Origin: Billgrantia pellis
GTDB lineage: Bacteria > Pseudomonadota > Gammaproteobacteria > Pseudomonadales > Halomonadaceae
NCBI RefSeq assembly: GCF_008297955.1
Contig: NZ_VTPY01000003.1
Coordinates: 744,001-808,000 of the forward strand
DNA: 64,000 bases
Direction of reading: 5' to 3'
How positions within the stretch are numbered: the stretch's first letter is position 1; each line of letters starts with the position of its first letter. The notes beneath the pieces are model-generated. The model had not been told where the DNA came from. It saw only the letters and a list, made by a program, of their open reading frames with translations, and made no database searches. The position numbers and the translations under genes are program-made. Shown piece by piece: positions 10,047 through 20,737 of the stretch.

Positions 10047-11070
10047 GCGCTGACTGACATCCCAGCCGCACCACCCGCTTGCCGATGCCCTTGCCGGTGA
10101 AGAGCCCGCAGAAGGCACGGGGCCAAGCCTCGAGACCGTGGAGTACATCAAGCGGTGCCACCGGATCGAGCCCAGCCATCTCGGCCTGGAAGCGGGCCCA
10201 ATGCTCGGGCTCATGGCCCGGCACCACGAAGGGCACCAGCCGTCCTCCAATCGCTTGCAGGCGGGCCAGGTTGGGCGGCGCCCGGCGCGGTTCGGGGTCG
10301 TGATACTGGCTGATCAAGCCACACAGTACCACCCGCCCGCAGGGTCGCAGCCGCTCGATGGCCGCCTCGAAGACGGCCCCACCCAGACTCTCGAAATCCA
10401 GGTCGATTCCCTCCGGGGCCGCTTCGGCCAAGGCCTCGGCGAAGCCTTCCGGATCGCGATCGTCGAGAGTCGCCACCACGCCCAGCCTCTCGCGCAGCCA
10501 GGTACGCTTGGCGGCGCTGCCGGCACTCGCTATCACTCGGGCGCCGGCCCGATGGGCCAATTGAACGGCCAAACTGCCTACTGCTCCGGCAGCCGCCGAC
10601 ACCAACACCGTCTCGCCGGGCTGCGGTCGGCCATAGTGGCGCATGCCCAGCCAGGCAGTGAAACCGGTCATGCCGTGTTCGTGAAGCCAACGCCCGGGGA
10701 GCGGCGTCGCGGCGGGCAGGCAGAGCGGCAACAGGGCATCCGGCTCGGGCACTCTCACGTGCACCCGGTTGGCTACCGGCAGGTGACCCACCACCCAGTC
10801 GCCCTCCCGCCAGCGCCCCCGGCTACGCCGGATACGGGCAAGCCCCCAGGCGGAGAGCGGCGTTCCCGGCCCCCACTTGGCCAGGTAGCCGTAGCCTTGG
10901 GGCTGCATGCGGGTGCGCATATAAGGATCCACGGAGAGCCCGTGCACTTCGAGCTCCACCTGGCCCCGCGGGAGCGGTGGCAGCGGCATCTCACGCAATA
11001 CGAAATCGGAAGGCCCGGGAATCCCCTCCGGGCGCCGTGCGAGATGCCAGCACAAGGTCGAAACGGGCAT
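10030..11070 (-). CDS. NADP-dependent MDR-superfamily oxidoreductase (CurA/LTB4DH-like)
   Basis: 346 residues from ATG 11070 (MPVSTLCWHLARRPEG). The N-terminal GroES-like domain carries VHGLSVDPYMRTRM, typical of zinc-independent MDR proteins; the nucleotide-binding domain has VLVSAAAGAVGSLAVQLA, the AxxGxxG dinucleotide motif. No catalytic zinc cysteines are seen, so the family is the CurA/leukotriene B4 dehydrogenase type that reduces activated C=C bonds with NADPH. The start is five bases after the aroE stop, so the two are one transcript, though no functional link is evident. Confidence 0.85.
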   Translation of the reverse strand: MPVSTLCWHLARRPEGIPGPSDFVLREMPLPPLPRGQVELEVHGLSVDPYMRTRMQPQGYGYLAKWGPGTPLSAWGLARIRRSRGRWREGDWVVGHLPVANRVHVRVPEPDALLPLCLPAATPLPGRWLHEHGMTGFTAWLGMRHYGRPQPGETVLVSAAAGAVGSLAVQLAHRAGARVIASAGSAAKRTWLRERLGVVATLDDRDPEGFAEALAEAAPEGIDLDFESLGGAVFEAAIERLRPCGRVVLCGLISQYHDPEPRRAPPNLARLQAIGGRLVPFVVPGHEPEHWARFQAEMAGLDPVAPLDVLHGLEAWPRAFCGLFTGKGIGKRVVRLGCQSALSAAW

Positions 11071-11075
11071 CTTGC

Positions 11076-11888
11076 CTACAGAGAGCGGCGCAGCTCGGCC
11101 AACACCGGCTCGGTATCGGGGCGCTTGCCGCGCCACTGGAAGAAGGATTCGGCGGCCTGCTCCACCAGCATGCCCAGGCCGTCGACAGTGCGGGCATCGC
11201 GAGCCTCGGCCCAACGCAGAAAAACGGTGGGTTCGGCGCCATACATCATGTCGTAGGCGGTGGTGCCGGTCGCGAAGAGGTCGTCGGGCAGCGGCGGCAG
11301 ATCGCCGGCCAGGCTAGCACTGGTGCCGTTGATCACCAGATCGAAGAGGCCTGACACCTCGTCAAAGCCACCGCCCCGGACTTCGCCCAGGTCGGTGAAA
11401 TCCCGCGCCAGCGCCGCGGCCTTGGCCGCGGTTCGGTTGGCGATCCGCACGCGCAGCGGCCCCGCCGCCAGCAGCGGTTCCAGCACGCCACGCACCGCCC
11501 CACCGGCTCCCAGCACCAGGATACGAGCACCGGCCAGATTCACTCCGTGGCGTGCCAGGTCGCGCACCAGACCGACACCGTCGGTGGTATCGCCGTAGGT
11601 GAGACCGTTCTTGCCCAGCAACAGCGTGTTCACCGCGCCGGCCCGCTGGGCGCGCTGGCTCAGGGTATCGCAGAGGCGGAAGGCCTCCTCCTTGAACGGC
11701 ACGGTAACGTTGGCCCCCTGCCCGCCTTCGGCCATGAACCGGTGCCAGGCGCCGGTAAAGTCGTCAAGTGACGCCGCGATGGCGGTATACTCGATGGCCT
11801 CGCCCGTCTGCGCAGCGAAGGCGGCGTGGATCGCCGGCGACTTCGAGTGCGAGATGGGGTTGCCAAAGACGCAGTAACGGTCAGTCAT
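11076..11888 (-). CDS. aroE: Shikimate dehydrogenase AroE
   Basis: 270 residues from ATG 11888, preceded by a strong GGAGGAGGAG. The substrate motif [17 protein letters not shown] at the N-terminus, KEEAF with the catalytic lysine (about residue 69), NTL (NTLLL) and the NADP motif [16 protein letters not shown] are all present. NRTAAKA after the Rossmann beta2 strand indicates NADP preference, as in E. coli AroE. It catalyses reversible reduction of 3-dehydroshikimate in aromatic amino-acid synthesis. It belongs to the minus-strand run dprA-tsaC-hemF-aroE, a conserved order in pseudomonads and relatives. Confidence 0.96.
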   Translation of the reverse strand: MTDRYCVFGNPISHSKSPAIHAAFAAQTGEAIEYTAIAASLDDFTGAWHRFMAEGGQGANVTVPFKEEAFRLCDTLSQRAQRAGAVNTLLLGKNGLTYGDTTDGVGLVRDLARHGVNLAGARILVLGAGGAVRGVLEPLLAAGPLRVRIANRTAAKAAALARDFTDLGEVRGGGFDEVSGLFDLVINGTSASLAGDLPPLPDDLFATGTTAYDMMYGAEPTVFLRWAEARDARTVDGLGMLVEQAAESFFQWRGKRPDTEPVLAELRRSL

Positions 11889-12053
11889 ATAGGGTCTCCT
11901 CCTCCTACACGGGAAAGCGCCTGAAACGTCATCGAGCGACATGAAGCGCAAGGCACCCGTAGCGCAGCAACCGGAGCCCATGGGGTATAGGTGGGATTGC
12001 GACGGCCCGACGCTTCGGCACCGCGTAACGCAGCGATTCGGTCGCACCGGGGC

Positions 12054-13013
<960 letters not shown>

Positions 13014-13571
13014 TCAGGCGCGCAGCACCTGGCCGGTACGCAGGTTGCGGATGGTGCTGGGACGCCCGAGCCCGCCCAGTTCGCCCTGGACGATGGCATC
13101 GAGCTCCCCACCGAAGATCGCGCGCACTTCGTCGACGTTCATCGCCGGGGGCTCACTGGCCCTGTTGGCCGAGGTCGACACCAGCGGCCCGCCGAAGGCA
13201 CGGCACAGCGCCGCCACGCCGGAATGGGCGCTGACCCGCAGGGCCACGCTGTCGTGAGCGCCGCGCACCAGCGGGTGGGTACGGCCATTGTCCGGCACCA
13301 ACCAGGTGGTAGGCCCCGGCCAACTCGACACCAGTGGCGCGTGCAGCTCCGGTGCCAGGCGCTCGAGCCAGGGCGCGAACTGGTCGATGGATGCCGCCAC
13401 CAGGATCAACCCTTTGGCGGGATCGCGTGCCTTGAGCCGTAGCAGACGCGCCACGGCCTCGTCGTTATCGGGGTCGCAGCCCAGCCCCCATACCGCCTCG
13501 GTGGGGTAGGCGATCACCCCGCCGCCGCGCAGTGCGGCAACAGCGACTTCGAGCGAATGAGCCTCGATCAT
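13014..13571 (-). CDS. tsaC: Threonylcarbamoyl-AMP synthase TsaC (YrdC)
   Basis: 185 residues: the single-domain TsaC length, without the extra Sua5 domain. It makes threonylcarbamoyl-AMP from threonine, bicarbonate and ATP for the t6A37 tRNA modification. Motifs seen are GGVIAYPTEAVWGLGCDP, KARDPAKGLILVAAS, SSWPGPTTWLVPDN and STSANRASEPPA. CGAGGA lies upstream of ATG 13571. Another t6A-pathway enzyme, TcdA, is encoded at 54327-55163. Confidence 0.95.
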   Translation of the reverse strand: MIEAHSLEVAVAALRGGGVIAYPTEAVWGLGCDPDNDEAVARLLRLKARDPAKGLILVAASIDQFAPWLERLAPELHAPLVSSWPGPTTWLVPDNGRTHPLVRGAHDSVALRVSAHSGVAALCRAFGGPLVSTSANRASEPPAMNVDEVRAIFGGELDAIVQGELGGLGRPSTIRNLRTGQVLRA

Positions 13572-13610
13572 GGTTTTCCTCGGAACGGGCTGAGAGTGGG
13601 CCTCATGCTA

Positions 13611-14729
13611 TCACGCCCGGATGTCATCCGGCAGGCGCACCCAGCCGCCGGGCGCCTGGGCGGCGCGCCCCTCGAGTTCCAGCTCGAGCAGGCGCCGCTG
13701 GCATTCGGGCACGGCCAGGCCGGTCAGCGAGACCAGCGCATCGAGCGGCGAGGGAGCATCGCTGAGCCAACGCAACAGAGGGTCGCCCCTGTCGCCGGCG
13801 CTCGGCGCGGGAGCAGGCGTGGTCAGCGCGGGCGAGGCAGCCCAGTGCGTCAGTTCCTGGAGGATGTCATCGACATGGCGCACCAGCACCGCCCCCTGGC
13901 GGATCAACTGCAGGCAGCCGCGCGCCTGGGGATTGTGGATCGAGCCGGGCAGGGCGAAGACTTCGCGATTCTGTTCCATGGCCAACCGCGCGCTGACCAG
14001 CGAACCGCTCTTTTCCGCGGCCTCCACCACCAGCACGCCCAGCGAGAGCCCGGTGACGATGCGGTTGCGGCGCGGAAAGAAGCCCGGCCTCGCCCGCGTG
14101 CCGGGCGGATGCTCGGCGAGAATCAGTCCGCCCCGGTCGAGCAATTGGTGGTAGAGACGCGCATGGCGCGGCGGATAAATGACATCGACGCCGCAACCAA
14201 GTACCGCCACGCTGCGACCGCCGGCGTCGATGGCGGCCTGTTGGGTGGCGCCGTCGACCCCCAGCGCCAGACCGCTCACCACGCACCAATCGCGAACGGC
14301 CAGTTCGCGACCGAAGGCAGCGGCATTGGCTAGCCCTTCGCGGGTCGGCCGGCGCGAGCCGACGATGGCCAGGGCCGGAGACTGCAGCGCGGCGAGGTCG
14401 CCCAGGGCCCACAGCAGCGGCGGCGGGTCGGCGATCTGTTCAAGCAGGGCCGGCCAGGCCGAGTGTCCCGGATGCAGCAGGTGTCGTGCCGGTGCGGCAT
14501 CCCGCCACGCCATCCCGGCCTCCACGATCGGCGTCAGCGGCGAGCGCGCGGGGTGGTCGAGCCACAGACGCAGCGCCGTGGCCGCCTGGCGGGACAGGCG
14601 CGACAGCCAGCCTTCCGGCCATTCGGGCGCGGCGACAACCAGCTCGGCCAGTCGCGTGGCCCCCATGCCCGGCAGGTGGTATAGCGCAAGCCAGTCGCGT
14701 GTCGTTGGCACCCTTGCCTCGCCATTCAC
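13611..14729 (-). CDS. dprA: DNA-processing protein DprA
   Basis: 372 residues. The Rossmann-like DprA core contains GSRRPTREGLANAAAFG, SGLALGVDGATQQAAID, VLGCGVDVIYPPRHARLYHQ and FPRRNRIVTGLS; after it, LPGSIHNPQARGCLQLIRQGA precedes a winged-helix C-terminus (about 300-372). DprA loads RecA on incoming single-stranded DNA in transformation. The start is GTG 14729, overlapping the stop of the upstream LysM gene (GTGA). The type IV pilus gene at the window start is the only other possible competence link visible. Confidence 0.95.
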   Translation of the reverse strand: MNGEARVPTTRDWLALYHLPGMGATRLAELVVAAPEWPEGWLSRLSRQAATALRLWLDHPARSPLTPIVEAGMAWRDAAPARHLLHPGHSAWPALLEQIADPPPLLWALGDLAALQSPALAIVGSRRPTREGLANAAAFGRELAVRDWCVVSGLALGVDGATQQAAIDAGGRSVAVLGCGVDVIYPPRHARLYHQLLDRGGLILAEHPPGTRARPGFFPRRNRIVTGLSLGVLVVEAAEKSGSLVSARLAMEQNREVFALPGSIHNPQARGCLQLIRQGAVLVRHVDDILQELTHWAASPALTTPAPAPSAGDRGDPLLRWLSDAPSPLDALVSLTGLAVPECQRRLLELELEGRAAQAPGGWVRLPDDIRA

Positions 14730-15832
14730 CGCTGCGCCACTCCCACCCCACGCCGGGGATTGCCCACGCGGTCGCCGACTTCGAGAGTGCGGGTGGCGCG
14801 CATCACCAGGCCATAACTCATCTTTTCATAGGGGCGGAATACCAGGATCAGGCCGGCATCGGTACCCGGAAGGCGCAGGGTCTCGCCGGTGCGTGGGTCG
14901 ATCACCCGCTCGCCCTGTTGCTCGACCTGGAGCACGTGGCCCGGTTCGAGTCCATCGCGCCGCCCACGATCCAGCGCCACCACCTGCAGCCGACCGATGA
15001 AGCGCACCCCACCGGGCACGGCCATGATGCTGCCGTCGATCTCGCTGTCGGGGGCACGGGGCACGAATTCGTCGGCCAGCTCGCGCTCCTCCAGCGGCAG
15101 GACGATATCGTCATTGCGCACCTCCTGGCTGGCGGAGAGCACCCCCAGCACCGCAATGTCGCCCTCGCTGCGCTCGACCCTAGCCTGGCCGATGCTGAAA
15201 AGCTCAAGGCCCAGCGTTTCGCCACTGGCGGCATCGGTATAAGAGTCGCCGACGCGATAGATACCGTATCGCGGTCCGCGTTCCAGACCACCGCGGGCAT
15301 AGAGGCGATCGCCGGCACCGCTGATGATGCGGCGATCGTTACCGGCCACCACATAGGCCAACTCGCCAAGCGACTCGGGATCGTCGGCCACGCGATGGTC
15401 ACGCAAGAAATGGCGTACCGTCTCGAGGGGAATCGGCTCGATCGCCTCGCGCACCGGAATGCGGCGCACCTCGGGCGACAACCGCACCACGCCCTGGCCC
15501 CGCTCCAAGCCGAGACAGGCGCGGCCGCCGCAATCGTAGAGGTAGATCACGTCACCGGGATAGATCAAGTGGGGGTTGCGAATCTGCGGATTGACCTGCC
15601 ACACCGCCGGCCACTGCCATGGATGGCGCAGGAAGCGCCCCGAGATGTCCCACAGAGTGTCGCCACGCACCACGGTGTAGCGGTCGGGGGCGTCCTTGCG
15701 CAGCCCCTGCTCCCAGGCGAGCCCCTGCGCTGGCACCTGAATGCTCGTCAGCAGCAGGGCAAGGCCGGCGCCGCACACGAGGCTTCTCATCAGCGCACCG
15801 AACCGCACCCGCCGCTTCGCTCCTTCGCCCAT
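14726..15832 (-). CDS. LysM-domain peptidoglycan-binding exported protein
   Basis: About 368 residues if started at ATG 15832, or 354 from ATG 15790; neither has a strong ribosome-binding site. Both give a signal peptide (SLVCGAGLALLLTSIQVPAQG). A LysM domain follows directly (YTVVRGDTLWDISGRFL to PHLIYPGDVIYL), then about 250 residues of conserved beta-rich sequence without a catalytic motif I can name. Orthologues are routinely encoded between def and dprA in Pseudomonas and relatives. Likely a periplasmic, wall-associated protein. It is divergent from def. Confidence 0.88.
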   Translation of the reverse strand: MGEGAKRRVRFGALMRSLVCGAGLALLLTSIQVPAQGLAWEQGLRKDAPDRYTVVRGDTLWDISGRFLRHPWQWPAVWQVNPQIRNPHLIYPGDVIYLYDCGGRACLGLERGQGVVRLSPEVRRIPVREAIEPIPLETVRHFLRDHRVADDPESLGELAYVVAGNDRRIISGAGDRLYARGGLERGPRYGIYRVGDSYTDAASGETLGLELFSIGQARVERSEGDIAVLGVLSASQEVRNDDIVLPLEERELADEFVPRAPDSEIDGSIMAVPGGVRFIGRLQVVALDRGRRDGLEPGHVLQVEQQGERVIDPRTGETLRLPGTDAGLILVFRPYEKMSYGLVMRATRTLEVGDRVGNPRRGVGVAQR

Positions 15833-15953
15833 CCCGTCGTTCCCGTACCTTCGATGCACCCCGCTCCCCCGTCCGCCGGGAACGTATGCGTCATGTGATA
15901 GTCTGATGTTATCGATTCGATTGCGATCCAGCGGTTCCCCCCTGGCTCGCCGC

Positions 15954-15983
15954 CCCCTAGAATAGGGGCAATCCCAAGATTGC
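15954..15983. repeat. Two adjacent short inverted repeats before def
   Basis: CCCCTA (15954-15959) and TAGGGG (15963-15968) form a dyad around GAA; this segment includes a TAGAAT that could serve as a -10 for def. It abuts a second dyad, GCAATC (15968-15973) and GATTGC (15978-15983), with a four-base loop. They occupy the def leader 24-53 bases before its ATG. Function unknown: operator, leader hairpin or chance. Confidence 0.4.
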
Positions 15984-16006
15984 AGCATAACGGTGGTTCC
16001 AACGCC

Positions 16007-16519
16007 ATGGCCAAATTGACCATCCTCGAATTTCCCGACGAGCGGCTGCGCACCAAGGCAGCGCCGGTCGAGACGGTTGACGACGAGGTGCGCCGGCTGG
16101 TCGACGATATGCTCGACACCATGTACGACGCTTCCGGCATCGGGCTGGCCGCCACCCAAGTGGATGTGCATCGCCGGGTGATCGTGATGGACGTCAGCGA
16201 CGACCGAGCCAACCCGCTGGTGCTGATCAACCCCGAGGTCACGCCGATCGGCGACGAGCGCGAGCTGCTCTCCGAGGGCTGCCTGTCGATTCCCGAGTAC
16301 TATGCCGAGGTACCCCGGGCGCTGAAGGTGCACCTCAAGGCGCTCGATCGCGACGGCAAACCCTACGAGCTGGAGGCCGACGGCCTTCTCGCCCACTGCA
16401 TTCAGCATGAGTGCGATCACCTCGAAGGCGTGCTGTTCGTCGATTACCTGTCGCCGCTCAAGCGCGACCGGGTACTGAAGAAAATGCAGAAACGCCACAA
16501 GTTGATGCAGACTGCCTGA
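16007..16519 (+). CDS. def: Peptide deformylase
   Basis: 170 residues from ATG 16007 ([15 protein letters not shown]). The three PDF motifs are exact: motif [13 protein letters not shown], motif [17 protein letters not shown] with the metal-binding cysteine, and motif [15 protein letters not shown] with the two histidine ligands and catalytic glutamate. It removes the formyl group from nascent proteins. The frame is open 27 bases further upstream but the conserved family N-terminus starts here. A strong hairpin separates it from fmt. Confidence 0.97.
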   Translation: MAKLTILEFPDERLRTKAAPVETVDDEVRRLVDDMLDTMYDASGIGLAATQVDVHRRVIVMDVSDDRANPLVLINPEVTPIGDERELLSEGCLSIPEYYAEVPRALKVHLKALDRDGKPYELEADGLLAHCIQHECDHLEGVLFVDYLSPLKRDRVLKKMQKRHKLMQTA

Positions 16520-16538
16520 TTTGCGCACCGTATCGCAC

Positions 16539-16575
16539 CGAAGGCTGACGTGATCCACGTCAGCCTTCGTCGTTT
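16539..16575 (+). terminator. Intrinsic terminator between def and fmt
   Basis: A perfect 14-bp stem (16539-16552 with 16556-16569; outer bases CGAAGGCTG, inner GACGTG) closes a three-base loop ATC. It begins 20 bases after the def stop and is followed by TCGTTTA, a weak T-tract. This suggests that def and fmt, usually one operon, are at least partly uncoupled here. Confidence 0.75.
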
Positions 16576-16595
16576 ACGGCCGCCTCCGTTATGAT
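16566..16595 (+). promoter_or_regulatory. Candidate sigma70 promoter for fmt-rsmB
   Basis: TTCGTC (16566-16571) and TATGAT (16590-16595, 5/6 to TATAAT) are separated by 18 bp, 34 bp before the fmt ATG. The -35 overlaps the descending arm of the def terminator. The only support is the consensus match and the need for a promoter after the terminator. Confidence 0.4.
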
Positions 16596-16628
16596 GAGGT
16601 GACATCGCTTACTGGCAAGGCCCGACAC

Positions 16629-17615
16629 ATGTCTCGACCCCTGCGCGTCATCTTCGCCGGCACGCCCGATTTCGCCGCTTTCAGCCTGGCTGCACTGCTG
16701 GAGAGCCGGCACCGGGTCGTGGCCGTCTACACCCAACCCGACCGCCCGGCCGGCCGCGGCCGCAAGTTGACCGCCAGCCCGGTGAAATCGCTCGCCCTGG
16801 AACACGCGCTGCCTGTCCATCAGCCCGAAAGCCTCAAGTCGCCCCAGGCCCAGGCCGAGCTTGCCGCACTTGAAGCCGACATCATGGTCGTGGTCGCCTA
16901 CGGCCTCATCCTGCCGCAGGCCGTGCTCGACATCCCACCGCTGGGGTGCCTCAACGTCCACGCCTCGCTGTTGCCGCGCTGGCGCGGCGCGGCGCCGATT
17001 CAGCGCGCCATCGAGGCGGGCGACAGCGAAAGCGGCGTGACCATCATGCAAATGGATGTCGGTCTCGATACCGGCGCCATGCTGCTCACGCGCCGCACAC
17101 CGATCACGCCGACCACCACCGGCGGCGAACTCCACGACACACTGGCCAGTCTCGGCGGCGAGGCGATCGTCGCGGCACTGGATGCGCTGACCGGCGAAGG
17201 CCTGACGGCCACGCCCCAGCCCGAGGAGGGCGTGACCTACGCCGCCAAACTCTCGAAGACCGAAGCCGAGCTCGACTTCATGCGCTCCGCGACAGAACTC
17301 GCCGCCAAGGTCCGTGCCTTCAATCCCTGGCCGGTGGCCTGGTGCGCCTGCGGCGAGGAGCGCCTGCGCCTGCTGCTGGCCGAGGCCGCCGCTCGCCGCG
17401 CCGACGAGGCATCCGCCGCTCCCGGCACCCTGCTCGATCCCGATCCCGACGCCCTGCGCATCGCCTGCGGCTCCCGCGGCGACGAGGTGCTGCGCGTGAC
17501 TCGCGCCCAGCTGCCCGGCGGCAAACCGCTCTCCGCACGCGACCTGCTCAACGCCCGCAGCGAACGCCTGCGCCCCGGCCGCATTCTGGGCCCAGCGACC
17601 GAGGAGAGCGCCTGA
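16629..17615 (+). CDS. fmt: Methionyl-tRNA formyltransferase
   Basis: 328 residues from ATG 16629 ([17 protein letters not shown]). The formyl-transferase domain carries [21 protein letters not shown] (loop that recognises the tRNA acceptor), [20 protein letters not shown] with the catalytic Asn/His, and [19 protein letters not shown]; the C-terminal OB-like domain is about 210-328. It formylates Met-tRNAi, providing the substrate for Def. Its TGA shares one base with the rsmB ATG. Confidence 0.97.
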   Translation: MSRPLRVIFAGTPDFAAFSLAALLESRHRVVAVYTQPDRPAGRGRKLTASPVKSLALEHALPVHQPESLKSPQAQAELAALEADIMVVVAYGLILPQAVLDIPPLGCLNVHASLLPRWRGAAPIQRAIEAGDSESGVTIMQMDVGLDTGAMLLTRRTPITPTTTGGELHDTLASLGGEAIVAALDALTGEGLTATPQPEEGVTYAAKLSKTEAELDFMRSATELAAKVRAFNPWPVAWCACGEERLRLLLAEAAARRADEASAAPGTLLDPDPDALRIACGSRGDEVLRVTRAQLPGGKPLSARDLLNARSERLRPGRILGPATEESA

Positions 17616-19006
17616 TGCATCGTTCCACTCCCTCTACCCGTTCCGGCAGCGCGATCCAGGACGGCGGCCAGGCGGTGCGCGCCAGCGCCGCCCGCGCCCT
17701 GGTACCGGTGATCACCGCCAAAGGCTCGCTGAACGAACTCGACGACCATCAAGTGGTGATACGTGACCGGGCGCTGTTCAAGGCGATGTGCTACGGCGTG
17801 TGCCGCACCCTGCCACGCCTCGAAGCGCTGGCCACCAAGCTGCTCAAGACGCCATTCAAGACGCGCGATGCCGACGTTCAGGCGCTGCTGCTGCTGGGTA
17901 TCTACCAGCTACTTTACCTGCGCATCCCGGCTCACGCCGCCGTGGGCGAGACCGCGGGAGCTGCGCGTTATCTGGGCAAGGAGTGGGCGACCCGGGTGCT
18001 CAACGGCTGCCTGCGCAGGCTCACCCGGGAATCCGCGGCCCTGCAGGCCGAAGTCGACCAGGATCCGGCCGTGGCGCTGCTGCACCCGCGCTGGCTTCTC
18101 AAGGCCCTGCGACAGGCCTGGCCCCTCGACTGGCGCGCCATCGCCGAGGCCAATAACGAACCGGGCCCCATGACGCTGCGCATCAATCGCCGCCGCGGGG
18201 ACCGCGAAGCCTATCTGGCCAAGCTGCTGGTCTGCGGCATCGAGGCTCGGCTGTGCACCCATTCTCCCGACGGACTGGTGCTGGACAAGCCCTGCGACGT
18301 TCAGGCCCTGCCCGATTTCGCCGATGGCGATGTCAGTGTGCAGGACGAAGCCGCCCAGCTCGCCGCCGAGCTGCTCGGGCCGGCGCTGGCGCCACGCCCC
18401 GGCGGGCGTGTGCTGGACGCCTGCTGTGCCCCTGGGGGCAAGACCGCTCACCTGCTCGAACTGTTCGACATCGAGCTGCTGGCGCTCGACAGCGACGCCA
18501 TGCGTCTGGCCCGGGTCGAGGAGACGCTGGAGCGCCTCGGCCTGTCCGCCACCCTGGTGCATGCCGACGCCACCCAGCGCGACTGGTGGGACAAGACGCC
18601 GTTCGATGCGATCCTGCTCGACGCGCCCTGCTCGGGCACCGGCGTGATTCGCCGCCATCCCGATATCAAACGCCTGCGACGTCCCGCCGATGTCACCAAG
18701 CTGGCCGAGCTGCAGGCGCGCCTGCTCGACAACCTCTGGCCGCTGCTGCGTTCGGGCGGCTCGCTGCTCTACGCCACTTGCTCGGTGCTGCGCGAAGAGA
18801 ACGACGAACAGATTCGCGCTTTCCTCGCGCGCACGCCGGACGCCATGGTCACCACGCCGCAGGAGGTCAGTTGGGGCCGCCCGGCAGGCGCGGGTCGCCA
18901 GCTGCTGCCCGAACCGGGCGGCCATGACGGCTTCTTTTATGCCAGACTGAAAAAGCGGGATGGCAACGATCCCGCCAACGATCACATGAGCAAGGAGCAC
19001 CCATGA
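17615..19006 (+). CDS. rsmB: 16S rRNA m5C967 methyltransferase RsmB
   Basis: 463 residues from ATG 17615, which overlaps the fmt stop; the frame stays open far upstream inside fmt but that is a shadow. The N-terminal NusB-like RNA-binding domain is about 20-170 ([23 protein letters not shown]). The SAM-dependent domain has motif [18 protein letters not shown], catalytic motif [21 protein letters not shown] and motif [16 protein letters not shown], the two active-site cysteines being in PCS and TCS. It ends in an ATGA overlap with the dodecin gene, an unusual close coupling. Confidence 0.96.
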   Translation: MHRSTPSTRSGSAIQDGGQAVRASAARALVPVITAKGSLNELDDHQVVIRDRALFKAMCYGVCRTLPRLEALATKLLKTPFKTRDADVQALLLLGIYQLLYLRIPAHAAVGETAGAARYLGKEWATRVLNGCLRRLTRESAALQAEVDQDPAVALLHPRWLLKALRQAWPLDWRAIAEANNEPGPMTLRINRRRGDREAYLAKLLVCGIEARLCTHSPDGLVLDKPCDVQALPDFADGDVSVQDEAAQLAAELLGPALAPRPGGRVLDACCAPGGKTAHLLELFDIELLALDSDAMRLARVEETLERLGLSATLVHADATQRDWWDKTPFDAILLDAPCSGTGVIRRHPDIKRLRRPADVTKLAELQARLLDNLWPLLRSGGSLLYATCSVLREENDEQIRAFLARTPDAMVTTPQEVSWGRPAGAGRQLLPEPGGHDGFFYARLKKRDGNDPANDHMSKEHP

Positions 19007-19209
19007 GCGATCACGTCTACAAGCATATCGAGTTGACCGGCTCCTCGGAGAAGAGCATCGAGGACGCCATTCAGCGGGCCCTCGACAAGGCCTCCCAGTC
19101 GCTGCACGGCATGCGCTGGTTCGAGGTCGTGGATACCCGCGGGCACATCGAGAACGGCCGGGTCGGCCATTGGCAGGTCACGCTCAAGGTCGGCTTCACG
19201 CTGGATTGA
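19003..19209 (+). CDS. Dodecin-family flavin-binding protein
   Basis: 68 residues, the standard dodecin length. The sequence [20 protein letters not shown], then [19 protein letters not shown] and [18 protein letters not shown] matches the small beta-alpha-beta dodecin fold, which assembles into a hollow dodecamer that binds flavins or CoA. The tryptophan in MRWFEV corresponds to the aromatic residue that stacks on flavin. Its ATG overlaps the rsmB stop (ATGA), and trkA follows after 111 bp. Confidence 0.92.
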   Translation: MSDHVYKHIELTGSSEKSIEDAIQRALDKASQSLHGMRWFEVVDTRGHIENGRVGHWQVTLKVGFTLD

Positions 19210-19320
19210 GCGGTGGACGGACACTCGGCCCCTGTTACCCACCCTACGGCTGGTTTATGCTAGCTGCTGATGCTGCGGCGCCATATCGGCGTCGCAGAGT
19301 CGTTTCACGGACCCCACAGC

Positions 19321-20694
19321 ATGAAGATCATCATTCTGGGCGCCGGACAGGTCGGCGGCACGCTGGCCGAGCACCTGGCCCGCGAAGAGAACGACATCAC
19401 GGTCGTCGATACTGACGGTGAGCGCCTGCGCGAGCTGCATACCCGGCTCGATATCCGCACCGTGGCGGGGCCGGCCTCCTATCCGGTCGTGCTGCGCCAG
19501 GCGGGCTGCGAGGACGCCGACATGCTGATCGCGGTGACCAGCGCCGACGAAGTCAACATGATCGCCTGTCAGGTCGCCCACACGCTGTTCCGGACACCCA
19601 CCAAGATCGCCCGGGTGCGAGCCACCGCCTACCTGACCCGCAAGGGGCTGTTCGCCCACGAGGCGGTGCCGATCGACGTATTGATCAGCCCCGAACAGGT
19701 AGTCACCGACCATATCCGCCGGCTGATCGAACACCCCGGCGCCCTGCAGGTGCTCGAGTTCGCCGGCGGCCTGGTGCAGCTGGTGGCGGTCAAGGCCTAC
19801 TACGGCGGTCCCCTGGTAGGCCAGGATCTGGGCTTCCTGCGCCGTCATATGCCCAGCGTCGATACCCGTGTAGCAGCCATCTATCGGCGCAACCGACCGA
19901 TCATTCCCCGCGGCGACACCGTGATCGAGGCCGATGACGAGGTGTTCTTCATCGCCGCGCGGCGCGACATCCGGGCAGTGATGAGCGAACTGCGTCGGGT
20001 GGATCGCGATTTCCGCCGGGTGATGATCGCCGGTGGCGGCAACATCGGCGAACGCCTCGCCGAGCACCTCGAGCATAGCCATCAGGTCAAGATCGTCGAG
20101 CACAACCTGGAGCGCTGCACGGTGCTCTCCGAGCGTCTCGATCGCACCGTGGTGCTCCACGGGAGTGCCACCAACAAGCGCCTGTTGGAAGAGGAGAACA
20201 TCGAGGACTGCGACATCTTCTGTGCGCTGACCAACGACGACGAGGTCAACATCATGTCGTCGATGCTGGCCAAGCGCATGGGCGCCAAGAAGGTGCTGAC
20301 GCTGATCAACAACGCCGCCTACGTCGACCTGGTGCAAGGCGGCGAGATCGACATTGCCATCTCACCGCAGCAGGCCACCATCGGCAGCCTGCTGACCCAC
20401 GTGCGCCGCGGCGACATCGTCAACGTCCATTCGCTGCGCCGCGGCGCCGCCGAGGCGATCGAGGCGATCGCCCATGGCGATACCCAATCCTCCAAGGTGG
20501 TAGGACGCGCCATCGGCGACATCGATCTGCCCAAGGGCACCACTATCGGCGCTCTGGTACGCGGCAAGGAAGTCTTGATCGCCCATGACGACGTCATCGT
20601 CGAATCAGGCGACCACTTGATCCTGTTCGTGATCGACAAGCGCCGTATCCGCGATGTCGAGCGCCTTTTCCAGGTCGGCCTGACGTTCTTCTGA
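19321..20694 (+). CDS. trkA: Trk system potassium uptake regulatory protein TrkA
   Basis: 457 residues from ATG 19321 ([19 protein letters not shown]). Two tandem RCK units: Rossmann motifs [14 protein letters not shown] (about 7) and [14 protein letters not shown] (about 240), each followed by a TrkA-C domain. It is a peripheral membrane NAD(H)-binding gate for TrkH. The preceding 111 bp hold a possible -10 (TATGCT at 19256-19261) but no convincing -35. trkH starts 43 bp downstream. K+ uptake by Trk is the first step of osmoadaptation in halophiles. Confidence 0.97.
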   Translation: MKIIILGAGQVGGTLAEHLAREENDITVVDTDGERLRELHTRLDIRTVAGPASYPVVLRQAGCEDADMLIAVTSADEVNMIACQVAHTLFRTPTKIARVRATAYLTRKGLFAHEAVPIDVLISPEQVVTDHIRRLIEHPGALQVLEFAGGLVQLVAVKAYYGGPLVGQDLGFLRRHMPSVDTRVAAIYRRNRPIIPRGDTVIEADDEVFFIAARRDIRAVMSELRRVDRDFRRVMIAGGGNIGERLAEHLEHSHQVKIVEHNLERCTVLSERLDRTVVLHGSATNKRLLEEENIEDCDIFCALTNDDEVNIMSSMLAKRMGAKKVLTLINNAAYVDLVQGGEIDIAISPQQATIGSLLTHVRRGDIVNVHSLRRGAAEAIEAIAHGDTQSSKVVGRAIGDIDLPKGTTIGALVRGKEVLIAHDDVIVESGDHLILFVIDKRRIRDVERLFQVGLTFF

Positions 20695-20737
20695 TGACCG
20701 GTATCAGCGCACTACGCGACGCAAGGAGCGCCGCTCG

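Noticed and set aside
10138..11256. 372-codon plus-strand frame opposite the MDR oxidoreductase
   Set aside because: Low-complexity His/Gly/Gln-rich shadow of a clearly conserved minus-strand gene.
16946..17614. Possible fmt-rsmB fusion, since the rsmB frame is open 669 bases into fmt
   Set aside because: The upstream part is arginine-rich out-of-frame fmt; rsmB begins naturally at ATG 17615, coupled to the fmt stop.
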